Shown: positions 44,183 through 56,014, numbered from the stretch's first letter. The stretch: DNA of 64,000 bases from Billgrantia sulfidoxydans (GCF_017868775.1 NZ_CP053381.1:4154001-4218000), one strand, 5' to 3'. The notes: generated from the sequence alone by a model not told the origin. Made by a program: numbers and translations.

Positions 44183-44773
44183 CTAGCCGGCCTCGAGCCC
44201 CAGATTGCTCACGCCGTCATTGCGCCCCAGACGCCGCAGCGCCCTGAGCGCCTCGCGATCGAGATTGCCCTCCACCGCCTCGAGCACGGCATCCTGGAAA
44301 TCGTTTTCGTCCGCCATGAGTGGGTGCTCACGTACCAGTTTCGCCAGTCTGCCGGCATCCTCCTCGCCTTCGGTCAGCTCGATGTAGGCGCGCACCCCAC
44401 CCTTGGAGATACGGCTGACCTCGAGCACCGCATCGGCGGATTCGCCGCGTAGCGTATCGAGCAGCGAGGTCAGGGCGACGACCATCTCCACGGCACGGCG
44501 GGCACCGAAGCTGTCGTCGTCGGCCGGCGGCTCGAGTTCGGCGAGCTTCTCGGCCTGGCGCTCGAAGTCGATGCGCGCCTCGCGCACGCTGAGCTGCTCC
44601 CACACCAGATCGAGGATCGCCTTCACTCCCGCCGGGTTCCCGGCCCCCGTCATCTGGGCATAGAGCGCATAGTTGGGCAGCAATCGCTCGCACAGCGCCG
44701 CCATGAAGACCTGCTGTCGGCGCGGCGAGAGGGCCTGGAGCCGCTCATGGAAGCCCCCCTTGGGCTGACTCAT
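44183..44773 (-). CDS. DUF416 (YjaG) family protein
   Basis: 196 residues, all helix. The order 'VFMAALCERLLPNYALYAQMTG', 'AILDLVWEQLSV' and closing 'GRNDGVSNLG' fits E. coli YjaG, which has no known role. GAGGAGAATCC precedes the ATG. It lies 18 bases from the converging predicted outer-membrane gene. Confidence 0.85.
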   Translation of the reverse strand: MSQPKGGFHERLQALSPRRQQVFMAALCERLLPNYALYAQMTGAGNPAGVKAILDLVWEQLSVREARIDFERQAEKLAELEPPADDDSFGARRAVEMVVALTSLLDTLRGESADAVLEVSRISKGGVRAYIELTEGEEDAGRLAKLVREHPLMADENDFQDAVLEAVEGNLDREALRALRRLGRNDGVSNLGLEAG

Positions 44774-44825
44774 GGATTCTCCTCGTCAATTGGCGGTCTG
44801 ATGATAGGAGTGAAAAAACGCCCGC

Positions 44826-45119
44826 TCATGGCCACAGCACCTCGGGCGCCACACGCCCTCGCGCATCGAACAGCACGCCCTCGGCGACCAGCCGCTGGCG
44901 CTGCTCGTGGGCGCCGGGATGATCGGCCAGCCGGCGCGAGGCGGTGATCACCCGAAACCACGGCAGGCCGTGATCGTCGGGCAGTTCGCGCAGTGCCCGT
45001 GCCACCAGGCGCGGCGTGCCGCCTTCGGTCATGGCGGCGATACGCCCGTAGGTGGTCACCCGCCCCGGCGGAATCGCGGCCAGGATGGTCAGGATCTGTT
45101 CGCGCAGTACCGGTTTCAT
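44826..45119 (-). CDS. Alkyltransferase-like protein (MGMT family, no acceptor Cys)
   Basis: 97 residues, covering only the DNA-binding C-terminal fold of O6-alkylguanine-DNA alkyltransferase. 'VTTYGRIAAM' carries the base-flipping Tyr and 'RLVARALRELP' the Arg finger helix. The acceptor motif P-C-H-R is P-W-F-R at 53-56, so it cannot accept alkyl groups. Such ATL proteins bind O6-alkylguanine and pass lesions to nucleotide excision repair. It is the first gene of a minus pair with DUF416, divergent from the amidotransferase homologue. Confidence 0.87.
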   Translation of the reverse strand: MKPVLREQILTILAAIPPGRVTTYGRIAAMTEGGTPRLVARALRELPDDHGLPWFRVITASRRLADHPGAHEQRQRLVAEGVLFDARGRVAPEVLWP

Positions 45120-45165
45120 GTACGCTGCCGCTCCCTGTCTGCATCACCTGAATGGCGAGGTCTCC

Positions 45166-45861
45166 ATGCACCTGCATCTGCTTCAACACAGCCCGCATCA
45201 CGGCCCGGGACGGATCGTCGACTGGCTGACCAGCATGGGCCACAGCCATACCGTCTTCCATCTGCATGACGGTGAAACGCCACCCAGCCTGGCCGATGGC
45301 GATGCGCTGATCCTGCTCGACGGGCCGATGGATATCCTCGACGATGCCCGCTATCCCTGGCTCAAGCGCGAGCGCAAGCTGATCGCCAAGGCGCTGGACG
45401 GCAACAAGCCGCTGCTCGGCATCGGCATGGGCGCCAAGATGATCGCCGCCGAACTCGGTGCCACGGTGGGCCGCGGTACTTACGCCGAAGTCGGCTGGCA
45501 TGAGGTAACCCTGGCCCCCGAGAGCCCCTTCGACCTGCCGGAGCAGTTTACCGCCTTCATGTGGCATCGCGATGTCTTCGCTCTGCCCGACGACGCCCTG
45601 CCGCTCGGCGGCAGCCTGGGCAGCCCGGTGCAGGGTTTCGCCTGGGATGCCGGGCGGGCGCTGGGGCTGCTGTGCCATTTCGAAGTGACCCACGCCAGCG
45701 TCAGCGAACTGCTGGCGAACGGCGAGCAGCCGGAAGGCAGCGAGGCCAGCCCCCACGCGCAACCCGCCGCCAGCATCCTGGCCGATGGGCGGCGCTTCGA
45801 TCGCCTGGCCCCGCTGCTTGACCGCCTGCTGAGCCAGTGGCTACGCAGTGCTCCGGCATGA
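45166..45861 (+). CDS. Class I glutamine amidotransferase homologue lacking the nucleophile
   Basis: 231 residues with the class I GATase fold: 'ILLDGPMDILDD' (like LGGPMSVYD), the nucleophile elbow 'LLGIGMGAKMIAAELGA', and 'LLCHFEVTH' corresponding to the QFHPEVT His-Glu site. The elbow Cys is Gly87, while His and Glu of the triad are kept. The protein therefore should not hydrolyse glutamine by the usual way; it may bind a ligand or regulate. ATG 45166 follows GCGAGG. Its last 21 bases overlap the end of mnmH on the other strand. Confidence 0.8.
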   Translation: MHLHLLQHSPHHGPGRIVDWLTSMGHSHTVFHLHDGETPPSLADGDALILLDGPMDILDDARYPWLKRERKLIAKALDGNKPLLGIGMGAKMIAAELGATVGRGTYAEVGWHEVTLAPESPFDLPEQFTAFMWHRDVFALPDDALPLGGSLGSPVQGFAWDAGRALGLLCHFEVTHASVSELLANGEQPEGSEASPHAQPAASILADGRRFDRLAPLLDRLLSQWLRSAPA

Positions 45862-46989
45862 GAGTTCGCTGGCCGGCGGCGTCTGCCCCGCGCCTTGCCG
45901 CATCGCCTCCGCCGACCACTCCCGTGCCGCCGCCAGGCAGCTGTCCCAGTCGCCCACATGCAGGAAGCGCGCGGGGTCGCGCTTTTCCAACTGGTAGCGG
46001 TACATGGGGTCATAATATTCGGTGAGTAGCGGTGCCAGCCAGGCCTCGTGGGCCTGGCGATTGCCCCGTTCGTGCTCGCGAAAGGCGAGCTGCTGAAGCC
46101 GCTGAAGGCGCGCCAGGCGGGCATGGCCAAGACGCTTCTTCAGCCTCGCCAGCGCCGTCGAGAGCTGCTTGCGCATCAGCGTCCAGCCCAGCCACTCGCC
46201 GCACTGCTGGCGATAGATCGCCCACAGGTCGTCGATGTAGTCCTTGCGGATCTGTTCCAGGCGCCAGTCGAGAGGCATCTCCACGCGCAGCCGCGGGGCT
46301 TGCTCCATCGCCCGCCAGAAGGCGAGCGGCACGTTGGCCGCACCGATATGGCGCGATTCGTCCTCCACCACCAGCGGGCCGTGGAGCTCGAGCAGGCGCC
46401 TCCCCATGGCGTGCTCGAAATCGATCTGGCTGGGCGCCGGCAGCGGATGCCGGCCGAAGGCCGAACCCTTGTGTCGGGCGCAGCCCTCAAGGTCGAGACC
46501 ATTGGGCAGCGCCTGTACCAGGGCCGTCTTGGCACAGCCGGTCAATCCGCCGACCACCAGCAGCGGCTGCGCGGCCGCCGTGTCGATGCGCCGGCACAGC
46601 GCCTGGCGCATCGCCTTCCAGCCGCCGCGAATGCGTGGCCGTTCGATGCCGCTCTCGGCCAGCCACTGCTGGGCGATCTGTGAACGCAGCCCGCCGCGAA
46701 AGCAGTAGATCACGGCATCGGGATGCGCCTCGACGAGGCCCCGCCAGGCAGCGATTCGCGCTGCCCGGATACCGCCGCTGACCAGTCGCTGGCCCAGCGC
46801 GATGGCGGCCTGCTGGCCGTGCTGCTTGTACTCGATGCCGACCTGGTGACGCTCCTCGTCGTCCATCAGCGGCAGGTTGACCGCCCCCGGCAGGCTGCCC
46901 TGGGCGAACTCCACCGGCGCGCGCACGTCGATCAGTACCCGCCCCTGACGCAGCAAGGAGAGCTCGGGCTCAAGCAACGGCAGGGTCAC
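45841..46989 (-). CDS. mnmH: tRNA 2-selenouridine synthase
   Basis: 382 residues. N-terminal rhodanese domain with catalytic C96 in 'VIYCFRGGLRSQ', then a P-loop domain with 'VVGGLTGCAKTALVQ'. It replaces sulfur by selenium at wobble 2-thiouridine of tRNA-Lys, Glu and Gln, via a geranylated intermediate. It uses selenophosphate from SelD, whose gene precedes it with a four-base overlap (ATGA), so both are made together. Confidence 0.95.
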   Translation of the reverse strand: MTLPLLEPELSLLRQGRVLIDVRAPVEFAQGSLPGAVNLPLMDDEERHQVGIEYKQHGQQAAIALGQRLVSGGIRAARIAAWRGLVEAHPDAVIYCFRGGLRSQIAQQWLAESGIERPRIRGGWKAMRQALCRRIDTAAAQPLLVVGGLTGCAKTALVQALPNGLDLEGCARHKGSAFGRHPLPAPSQIDFEHAMGRRLLELHGPLVVEDESRHIGAANVPLAFWRAMEQAPRLRVEMPLDWRLEQIRKDYIDDLWAIYRQQCGEWLGWTLMRKQLSTALARLKKRLGHARLARLQRLQQLAFREHERGNRQAHEAWLAPLLTEYYDPMYRYQLEKRDPARFLHVGDWDSCLAAAREWSAEAMRQGAGQTPPASELSCRSTA

Positions 46990-48023
46990 CCGCGCACCTC
47001 GATCAGCGCCTGGCCCTCGGCCTTGACCATCTCGCCGAACGGCACCAGCTCGATGCCGTGCTCACGGCCGATGCGCTCGACGTCGTCTTCCCAGGAAGGA
47101 TGCACCGAGAGCAGCAGCCCACCGGAGGTCTGCGGGTCGCACAGCCACTGCCAGTGCGGCTCGTCCATGTCCTTGAGCGCAGCCCCCAGGGCGTTGCGGT
47201 TGCGGCCGGTGCCGCCGGGTACCGCACCGCGGCGGCGATATGCCTCGGCCTCGGCCAGCCGTGGCAGGCGGCGGAAGTCGATGCGCGCGGCCACGCCGCT
47301 GGCCTGGCACACCTCGGTGAGGTGCCCCGCCAGGCCGAAGCCGGTGACGTCGGTCATGGCGTGTACGCCCTTGACCTTGGCCAGCGCCATGCCGATCTGG
47401 TTGGGCTTCAGCATGGTCTCGCGGGCCAGGGTCTGATGACCGGACTCCAGCAGCCCCTGCTTCTCGGCGGTGGTCAGAAAGCCGACACCCAGTGGCTTGG
47501 TCAGGAACAGCAGGTCACCCACCTGGGCGCCCTTGTTGAGCTTCAAGTGTTCGAGATCGACCAGGCCGTTGACCGCCAGGCCGAAGATCGGCTCCGGCGC
47601 GTCGATCGAGTGACCACCGGCCAGCGCCAGGCCCAACTCGCGGCACACGCCCTGGGCCCCCGCCACCACGTCGCCGGCGATCTCCGGGCCCAGCTTGTCC
47701 AGCGGCCAGCCGAGGATGCCAAGCGCCAGGACCGGCCTGCCGCCCATGGCGTAGACGTCGCTGATGGCGTTGGTCGCGGCGATGCGACCGAAGTCGAAGG
47801 GATCGTCGACGATGGGCATGAAGAAATCGGTGGTGGCAATCATGCCGCGGCCATCGCCCAGGTCATACACGGCCGCATCCTCACGGCCCTGGTTGCCCAC
47901 GATCAGGCGCGAATGGGTGGCCCCCGGCCCGGCCTTGGCCAGGATGCCGTCGAGGACATCGGGGGCAATCTTGCAGCCGCAGCCGGCGCCATGGCTGTAT
48001 TGGGTCAGGCGAATCGCGCTCAT
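46986..48023 (-). CDS. selD: Selenide, water dikinase
   Basis: 345 residues. It makes selenophosphate from selenide and ATP. The catalytic 'GAGCGCKIAP' has Cys at 15 and 17 and Lys 18; no selenocysteine version (no in-frame TGA here). 'AGGHSIDAPEPIFGLAV' and 'DVTGFGLAGHLTE' follow. In this window its only visible user is MnmH; selA, selB and selC are not seen. Confidence 0.96.
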   Translation of the reverse strand: MSAIRLTQYSHGAGCGCKIAPDVLDGILAKAGPGATHSRLIVGNQGREDAAVYDLGDGRGMIATTDFFMPIVDDPFDFGRIAATNAISDVYAMGGRPVLALGILGWPLDKLGPEIAGDVVAGAQGVCRELGLALAGGHSIDAPEPIFGLAVNGLVDLEHLKLNKGAQVGDLLFLTKPLGVGFLTTAEKQGLLESGHQTLARETMLKPNQIGMALAKVKGVHAMTDVTGFGLAGHLTEVCQASGVAARIDFRRLPRLAEAEAYRRRGAVPGGTGRNRNALGAALKDMDEPHWQWLCDPQTSGGLLLSVHPSWEDDVERIGREHGIELVPFGEMVKAEGQALIEVRG

Positions 48024-48076
48024 CTCGTTCTCCTTGGCGGTCGTATCGTCATTCTATCGCAGTGAGCGGTGCTTTC

Positions 48077-49453
48077 TCACAATGCCTCGAGCGCATCGGC
48101 CAGCTTGTCCACCGTCACCACCTCCATGCCCTCGGGGGCACGCTTCGGTGCATTGGCCCGCGGCACGATGGCACGGGTGAAGCCGTGCTTGGCCGCCTCG
48201 ACGATGCGCTCCTGGCCGCTGGGCACGGGACGGATCTCGCCGGAAAGCCCCACTTCGCCGAAGGCCACCAGCTCGCGTGGCAAGGGACGGTTCTGCAGGC
48301 TCGACACCACCGCCAGCAGCACCGCCAGGTCGGCGCTGGTCTCGAGCACCTTGACCCCACCGACAACGTTGAGAAAGACGTCCTGGTCACCGGTGAACAG
48401 CCCGCCATGGCGATGCAGTACCGCCAGCAGCATGGCCAGGCGGTTCTGGTCGAGACCCACCGCCACCCGCCGCGGATTGCCCAGTGCCGACTCGTCGAGC
48501 AGCGCCTGCACTTCCACCAGCAGCGGTCGCGTGCCCTCCCACACCACCATCACCAGGCTGCCGGGCGAGCGCTCCTCGCTGCGGGAGAGAAAGATGGCGC
48601 TGGGGTTCTTCACCTCCTTGAGGCCGTTCTCGAGCATGGCGAACACGCCGAGCTCATTGACCGCCCCGAAGCGGTTCTTCTGCCCGCGCAGGGTGCGAAA
48701 GCGCGAATCGGCACCACCTTCGAGCAACAGCGAGGCGTCGATCATGTGTTCCAGCACCTTGGGCCCGGCCAGGGTGCCATCCTTGGTCACGTGCCCCACC
48801 AGCAGCAGCACGGTGTTGGACTGCTTGGCGAAGCGCGTCAGCACCGCGGCGGATTCGCGTACCTGGGCCACGCCGCCGGGAGCCGAGGCGATATCCTCGA
48901 GGTGCATGGTCTGGATCGAGTCGATGATCAGGATCTCGGGACGCTCCCGCTCGGCCACGGCGAGCACCGTCTCGACGCTGGTCTCGGCCAGCATCTTGAG
49001 CCCCTGGCTGGGCAGCTGCAGGCGATGCGCCCGCATCGCCACCTGAGAGAGCGACTCCTCGCCGGTGACGTAGAGCACCTTGCGCGCCTGGGCCAGCTTG
49101 CAGGCGGTTTGTAGCAGCAGGGTCGACTTGCCGGCACCGGGATGGCCGCCGAGCAGCACTGCCGACCCCGGCACCAGCCCGCCGCCCAATACGCGGTCGA
49201 ACTCATCGAAGGTCGAGGAAAGTCGTGGCACCTCGGAGAGATCGACGCTGCCCAGGTCGACGACTTCCTTCGACAGTGCGCCAGCATAGCCGGAGCGCCC
49301 GGCACCACTCGAGGCCGCGGCCCCCGGACGCGGGGCGGCGAGCCTCACTTCGCTCAAGGTGTTCCACTCCAGGCAGCTCGAACATTGCCCCTGCCACTTG
49401 CGGTACTCCGCACCGCACTCGGTGCAGACGAAGGCACTCTTCGCTTTGGCCAT
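48077..49453 (-). CDS. radA: DNA repair protein RadA
   Basis: 458 residues. N-terminal C4 zinc finger ('FVCTECGAEYRKWQGQCSSC'), RecA-like core with Walker A 'GGHPGAGKSTLLLQ' and the RadA-specific 'KNRFG' motif, and a C-terminal Lon-type domain ('GEVGLSGEIRPV'). RadA drives branch migration in recombination. Stands after a minus-strand hairpin region at 49507 and is followed by selD 53 bases on. Confidence 0.96.
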   Translation of the reverse strand: MAKAKSAFVCTECGAEYRKWQGQCSSCLEWNTLSEVRLAAPRPGAAASSGAGRSGYAGALSKEVVDLGSVDLSEVPRLSSTFDEFDRVLGGGLVPGSAVLLGGHPGAGKSTLLLQTACKLAQARKVLYVTGEESLSQVAMRAHRLQLPSQGLKMLAETSVETVLAVAERERPEILIIDSIQTMHLEDIASAPGGVAQVRESAAVLTRFAKQSNTVLLLVGHVTKDGTLAGPKVLEHMIDASLLLEGGADSRFRTLRGQKNRFGAVNELGVFAMLENGLKEVKNPSAIFLSRSEERSPGSLVMVVWEGTRPLLVEVQALLDESALGNPRRVAVGLDQNRLAMLLAVLHRHGGLFTGDQDVFLNVVGGVKVLETSADLAVLLAVVSSLQNRPLPRELVAFGEVGLSGEIRPVPSGQERIVEAAKHGFTRAIVPRANAPKRAPEGMEVVTVDKLADALEAL

Positions 49454-49506
49454 GCAGGCCCCTCTCCGGCTTCATTTCGGCCCATTCTATCAGGCCAACC
49501 AAACGC

Positions 49507-49534
49507 GCGAAGGCGGCCCGCAGGCCGCCTTCGC
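49507..49534 (-). terminator. 12-bp hairpin between the NlpE-like gene and radA
   Basis: GCGAAGGCGGCC - CGCA - GGCCGCCTTCGC, perfect. On the minus strand it is followed by GCGTTTGG, so it can end the NlpE-like transcript 18 bases after its stop, though the T-run is short. Confidence 0.65.
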
Positions 49535-49552
49535 CACTGCTCGAGCCCGACC

Positions 49553-50002
49553 TTACCGGCGCTGCAGCTGCAGGGCTTCGTTGTTCTGGAAGCGCCGACG
49601 CTGAGGGTCGATCAGCTCCAGGGTCTGCTCGTCGACGCGCAGGAAGTAGTAGACCTGCCCTTCGCCATCCGGTGTCAGCTCGTATACGGTGGCGTCGGGA
49701 TCGACCGCGGTACCGCTAAGTACCTCCCAATTGCCGGCGTACTCTTCATCGGGCGGCTCCTGAGGGTGCTCCTGATAGCTGGCACGCAGTTCGAAGGTGC
49801 GCTCCTCGAGCGCCGCCTGCTCGTCGCCTCGCAGTGTCACGTTCAGGTCGATACCCGCACAGTTGCGGCAGGGCAGGGTACCTTGGTAAACGACTTCGGC
49901 ATCGTCCATTGCCATGTCGGCACGGTCATCAGCCGGGCCGGCCGCACAACCGGCCAGGAAGGCCAGCATGGCCGAGCCAGCCAGCAGGGTCCTCACTTGC
50001 AT
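49553..50002 (-). CDS. NlpE-like copper-response lipoprotein
   Basis: 149 residues. Lipobox F-L-A-G-C, then 'VVYQGTLPCRNCAGIDLNVTL', the NlpE N-terminal domain with its C-x-x-C. A single domain of NlpE: the C-terminal OB-like domain of the E. coli protein is missing. NlpE proteins sense copper, surface contact and failed lipoprotein sorting for Cpx signalling. The C-terminal part repeats 'YFLRVDEQTLELIDPQRRRF'. Start ATG 50002 has GGAGTG before it. Confidence 0.83.
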   Translation of the reverse strand: MQVRTLLAGSAMLAFLAGCAAGPADDRADMAMDDAEVVYQGTLPCRNCAGIDLNVTLRGDEQAALEERTFELRASYQEHPQEPPDEEYAGNWEVLSGTAVDPDATVYELTPDGEGQVYYFLRVDEQTLELIDPQRRRFQNNEALQLQRR

Positions 50003-50118
50003 TTGTACACTCCTAACCTATGGGTTTGTCGCCATGTACCGATGTCAGCGTATGTCACAGCATAACCCCTCAGGGCGCTGGCAGACAGTCTCGTCTGTTC
50101 CCGCCTGACAAGTCGCGT

Positions 50119-51015
50119 TTAGACGACCCCTGGGTGAACGTACATGAAGACCAGCGCCAGCACGAGGGGCATCACCACCAGGCTACCCAGGTTGCCGATC
50201 AGCACCAGGGAGGCGACCTTGTGGGGCTCCTGGCGATACTGCTCGGCCACCAGGTAGTTGAGCACGGCGGGGGGCAGCGCGGCAAACACCCATAGTGCCG
50301 CGGCCTGCAGCCCCGTCAGCTCCAGCCACAGGATCATCGGGGCAGCCAGCACGAGCCCCGACAGCGGGCAGAGTACCGCGCCGAGCAGTCCGGTTCTCCA
50401 GTCGCCGAAATCGATATCGAGCATGCGTACCCCGAGCGCGAACAGCATCAGCGGGATGCACACCCCACCCAGCATGTGCAGCGCCTCGAGCAGCCAGCCG
50501 GGCAGCGGTACGCCGCCCAGGTTGACGCCCAGCCCCGCCAGGCTGGCCAGCACGATCGGCATCCTCAGTAGGCGCCACAACGGCGTTCGCGGGCTGAGCA
50601 TGTAAAGCCCCACCGAGAAGTGCAGCAGCATCTCGACGATGAACACCACCACCGCAGCGGGCAGCGCTGCCTCACCGAAGGCGAGCACCAGCAGAGGGAT
50701 GCCCATGTTGCCGGAATTGTTGAACATCATCGGCGGCAGGAACGTCTTGGGCTCGAGCCTCAGCAGCCTGACCAGCGGCCACAGCACCAGGCCCGATCCC
50801 AGCACCACGACGACCGCCCCCAGCGCCAGGCCCGCATACTCCGCCAGCGGGGCTTGCCGGTCCGCCAGCACTGCGAACACCAGCATGGGCACGAAAATCT
50901 CCATGTTGAGGGTGTTCAGGCTGCGTATGTCCGGAGTACGAAAACGGCCGTAGAGGGTGCCGCAGCCGGCGATCAGGAACACCGGCAGCAGCGTAGCAAT
51001 GATCTGGGCGGTCAT
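50119..51015 (-). CDS. AEC-family (auxin efflux carrier) transporter
   Basis: 298 residues, about 10 membrane helices in two halves. 'FNNSGNMGIPLLVLAFGEAAL' is the AEC signature, with the N-S-G-N-M-G-I-P core in helix 4-5. Bacterial members move malate or other carboxylates. The neighbour genes give no substrate clue. The gene is divergent from hisC with 115 bases between. Confidence 0.87.
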   Translation of the reverse strand: MTAQIIATLLPVFLIAGCGTLYGRFRTPDIRSLNTLNMEIFVPMLVFAVLADRQAPLAEYAGLALGAVVVVLGSGLVLWPLVRLLRLEPKTFLPPMMFNNSGNMGIPLLVLAFGEAALPAAVVVFIVEMLLHFSVGLYMLSPRTPLWRLLRMPIVLASLAGLGVNLGGVPLPGWLLEALHMLGGVCIPLMLFALGVRMLDIDFGDWRTGLLGAVLCPLSGLVLAAPMILWLELTGLQAAALWVFAALPPAVLNYLVAEQYRQEPHKVASLVLIGNLGSLVVMPLVLALVFMYVHPGVV

Positions 51016-51130
51016 GTATGGGTTCCAGCGTCCACGCGAAAGCGCCTAGGCTAGCACGCTAGCGGCTTGCGCGGTCAGGCCGCAGCGGTCAACATGGCCT
51101 AAAGTTCCGTCCGACGAGAAACGAGACACC

Positions 51131-52186
51131 ATGAGCCAGTTCTGGAGCCCGGCGGTGCGCGAGCTGACGCCCTATGTCCCGGGTGAACAGCCACGCGAGA
51201 AGCTGATCAAGCTCAACACCAACGAGAACCCCTATCCCCCGGCCCCCGGCGTCGAGGCGAAGCTGCGCGAGTACCCGGTCGATCACCTGCGCCTCTACCC
51301 CGATCCGCAGTCCTTGGCCTTGCGCCAGGCACTCGCTCGAGAGCATGGCGTCGAGGTAGGGCAGGTCTTCGTAGGAAACGGCTCGGACGAGGTGTTGGCC
51401 CTGGCCTTCCAGGCCTTCTTCTGCCACGAGCGCCCGCTCGAGATGCCGGAGATCACCTACAGCTTCTACCCGGTCTACTGCAAGCTGTACGGTATCGAGC
51501 GTCGCGCTCTACCGCTCGACCATGAGTGGCGGGTCGATCTCGACGCCTTCACCGCCGGGAGCGGCGGCGCCATTTTCGCCAACCCCAACGCCCCCACGGC
51601 ACACGGCCATCCGCGCGTGGCCATTGCCGCGCTGCTCGAGCGCCTGACCGAACAGGTCGTGCTGATCGATGAGGCCTATGTCGATTTCGGCGGAGAGAGC
51701 GCCGTGCCGCTGATCGAGCGCTTCCCCAACCTGCTGGTGACGGGAACCTTCTCGAAGTCGCGCAGCCTGGCTGGTCTGCGGCTGGGCTACGCCATCGGTT
51801 CGCGCGAGCTGATCGAGGGCCTCGAACGGGTCAAGGACTCCTTCAACTCCTATCCCATCGACAGTCTGGCCAGTGCGCTCGGCATCGCCTCACTGGAGGA
51901 CCGCGAGCACTTCGACGCCTGTCGGGAGCGCGTCATCACCACCCGTGAACGTACCGTTCGCCGTCTTGCCGAGCTCGGCTTCGAGGTACTGCCCTCCCAG
52001 GCCAATTTCGTTCTTGCGCGCCACCCCGAGCACGATGCCGCCCAGCTCTTCGTCGGCCTGCGCGAGCGAGGCATCCTGGTGCGCCACTTCAACACCGAGG
52101 CCCTGCGCGACTTCCTGCGTATCTCGATCGGCACCGACGACGAGATGGACAGCCTGGTCGAAGCCTTCGAGCTGCTCTGTCGTTGA
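51131..52186 (+). CDS. hisC: Histidinol-phosphate aminotransferase
   Basis: 351 residues, a class I/II PLP aminotransferase. The Schiff-base lysine is K209 in 'GTFSKSRSLAGLRLGYA'. 'LNTNENPYPPAPG' and 'NPNAPTA' are HisC-type blocks; 'VLIDEAYVDF' has the PLP Asp. It is apart from hisBHAF, seven kb downstream. Start ATG 51131 with ACGAGA before it. A VOC gene follows after 46 bases. Confidence 0.94.
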   Translation: MSQFWSPAVRELTPYVPGEQPREKLIKLNTNENPYPPAPGVEAKLREYPVDHLRLYPDPQSLALRQALAREHGVEVGQVFVGNGSDEVLALAFQAFFCHERPLEMPEITYSFYPVYCKLYGIERRALPLDHEWRVDLDAFTAGSGGAIFANPNAPTAHGHPRVAIAALLERLTEQVVLIDEAYVDFGGESAVPLIERFPNLLVTGTFSKSRSLAGLRLGYAIGSRELIEGLERVKDSFNSYPIDSLASALGIASLEDREHFDACRERVITTRERTVRRLAELGFEVLPSQANFVLARHPEHDAAQLFVGLRERGILVRHFNTEALRDFLRISIGTDDEMDSLVEAFELLCR

Positions 52187-52232
52187 TCCATACCAGGGCG
52201 CCGCCAGGCGCCCGACCCAGCCGAGGTGCCGT

Positions 52233-52637
52233 ATGTCCACGTCTCCCCTCCCGCTGACGGGAGTCCATCATGTCGCCCTGATTACCGCCGACTATCCCCG
52301 CGCCAGGCGCTTTTATACCGACGTGCTGGGCGCCGAAGTGCTCAACGAGACCTACCGCGCCGAGCGAGACAGCCACAAGCTGGACCTGCGTCTCCCCGGC
52401 GGTATCCAGTTGGAACTCTTCTCCTTTCCCGAGCCGCCGGCCCGCCCCAGCTACCCCGAAGCCTGCGGCTGGCGTCACCTTGCCCTGGCCACCACCGATC
52501 TGGATGCCTGCGTGAAGCTGCTCGAGGCACGCGGTGCACGGCCCGAGCCCATTCGCACCGATGCCTCGACAGGGTCGCGTTTCACTTTCCTGAGCGACCC
52601 CGACGGCACCCCCATCGAGCTGTACGAAGTGAACTGA
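52233..52637 (+). CDS. VOC-family metalloprotein (YaeR-like glyoxalase relative)
   Basis: 134 residues, two beta-alpha-beta modules. Metal ligands at the usual positions: His in 'GVHHVALITADY', Glu in 'IQLELFSF', His in 'GWRHLALATTD', Glu in 'GTPIELYEV'. The closest known shape is E. coli YaeR (GloA2), function unsettled. 46 bases after hisC on the same strand. The frame extends upstream over hisC without meaning. Confidence 0.87.
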   Translation: MSTSPLPLTGVHHVALITADYPRARRFYTDVLGAEVLNETYRAERDSHKLDLRLPGGIQLELFSFPEPPARPSYPEACGWRHLALATTDLDACVKLLEARGARPEPIRTDASTGSRFTFLSDPDGTPIELYEVN

Positions 52638-52647
52638 CAGGCAAAGA

Positions 52648-52679
52648 AAAACCCCGAGCACTTTCGTACTCGGGGTTTT
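52648..52679 (+). terminator. Rho-independent terminator of hisC-VOC
   Basis: AAAACCCCGAG/CTCGGGGTTTT stem with one mismatch inside, loop TTTC, then TTTTGG. The A-run on the left also permits use from the minus strand, as a backup for the rRNA operon. Confidence 0.88.
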
Positions 52680-52745
52680 GGAATGGATGCCTGACGATGA
52701 CTCGGGCGGCGCTCCGCTACTCTACGTGGGAGGCCCTTAAACGGC

Positions 52746-52773
52746 GAAACCCCGACCAGTTGGCCGGGGTTTC
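52746..52773 (-). terminator. Terminator of the rRNA operon
   Basis: GAAACCCCG/CGGGGTTTC stem with an inner CCA/TGG helper stem. On the minus strand it lies about 10 bases after the 5S end. Confidence 0.7.
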
Positions 52774-52782
52774 TGAAAAGAT

Positions 52783-52899
52783 GCCTGACGATGACCTACT
52801 CTCGCATGGGGAGACCCCACACTACCATCGGCGCTGAGCGGTTTCACTGCTGAGTTCGGCATGGGATCAGGTGGTTCCCACTCGCTATGGTCGTCAGGC
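52783..52899 (-). rRNA. rrf: 5S ribosomal RNA
   Basis: About 117 bases. The ends pair as TGCCTGACGA with its complement TCGTCAGGC, and the loop-B/C part (minus strand CCATGCCGAACTCAG) is the standard 5S core. Ends set by the terminal stem, so +/- 2 bases. Confidence 0.95.
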
Positions 52900-53000
52900 G
52901 AAAACGGTTGGAATCATGCTGCGTGATCGTCTCGCCCGCGCCTACCGGCGCGGTGCGTATCCGTCAATCGTGCGCGATGCGCAGACCCCTTGGGGTTATA

Positions 53001-55889
<2,889 letters not shown>

Positions 55890-56000
55890 ATATAACCCGA
55901 AGGGGTCTGGTCTGCGATCACGTACGACAATTGCCGGATACGCTTGAGACGTATCACTTTTGCTTTCCCCTTGCGGAGAAAACGTGTCAGCATGATTCAC

Positions 56001-56014
56001 ATTGTTAAAGAGCA
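56001..56014 (-). promoter_or_regulatory. boxA antitermination element in the 16S-23S spacer
   Basis: TGCTCTTTAACAAT on the minus strand, identical to the leader copy. It keeps RNA polymerase in antiterminated state before the 23S gene. Confidence 0.85.
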
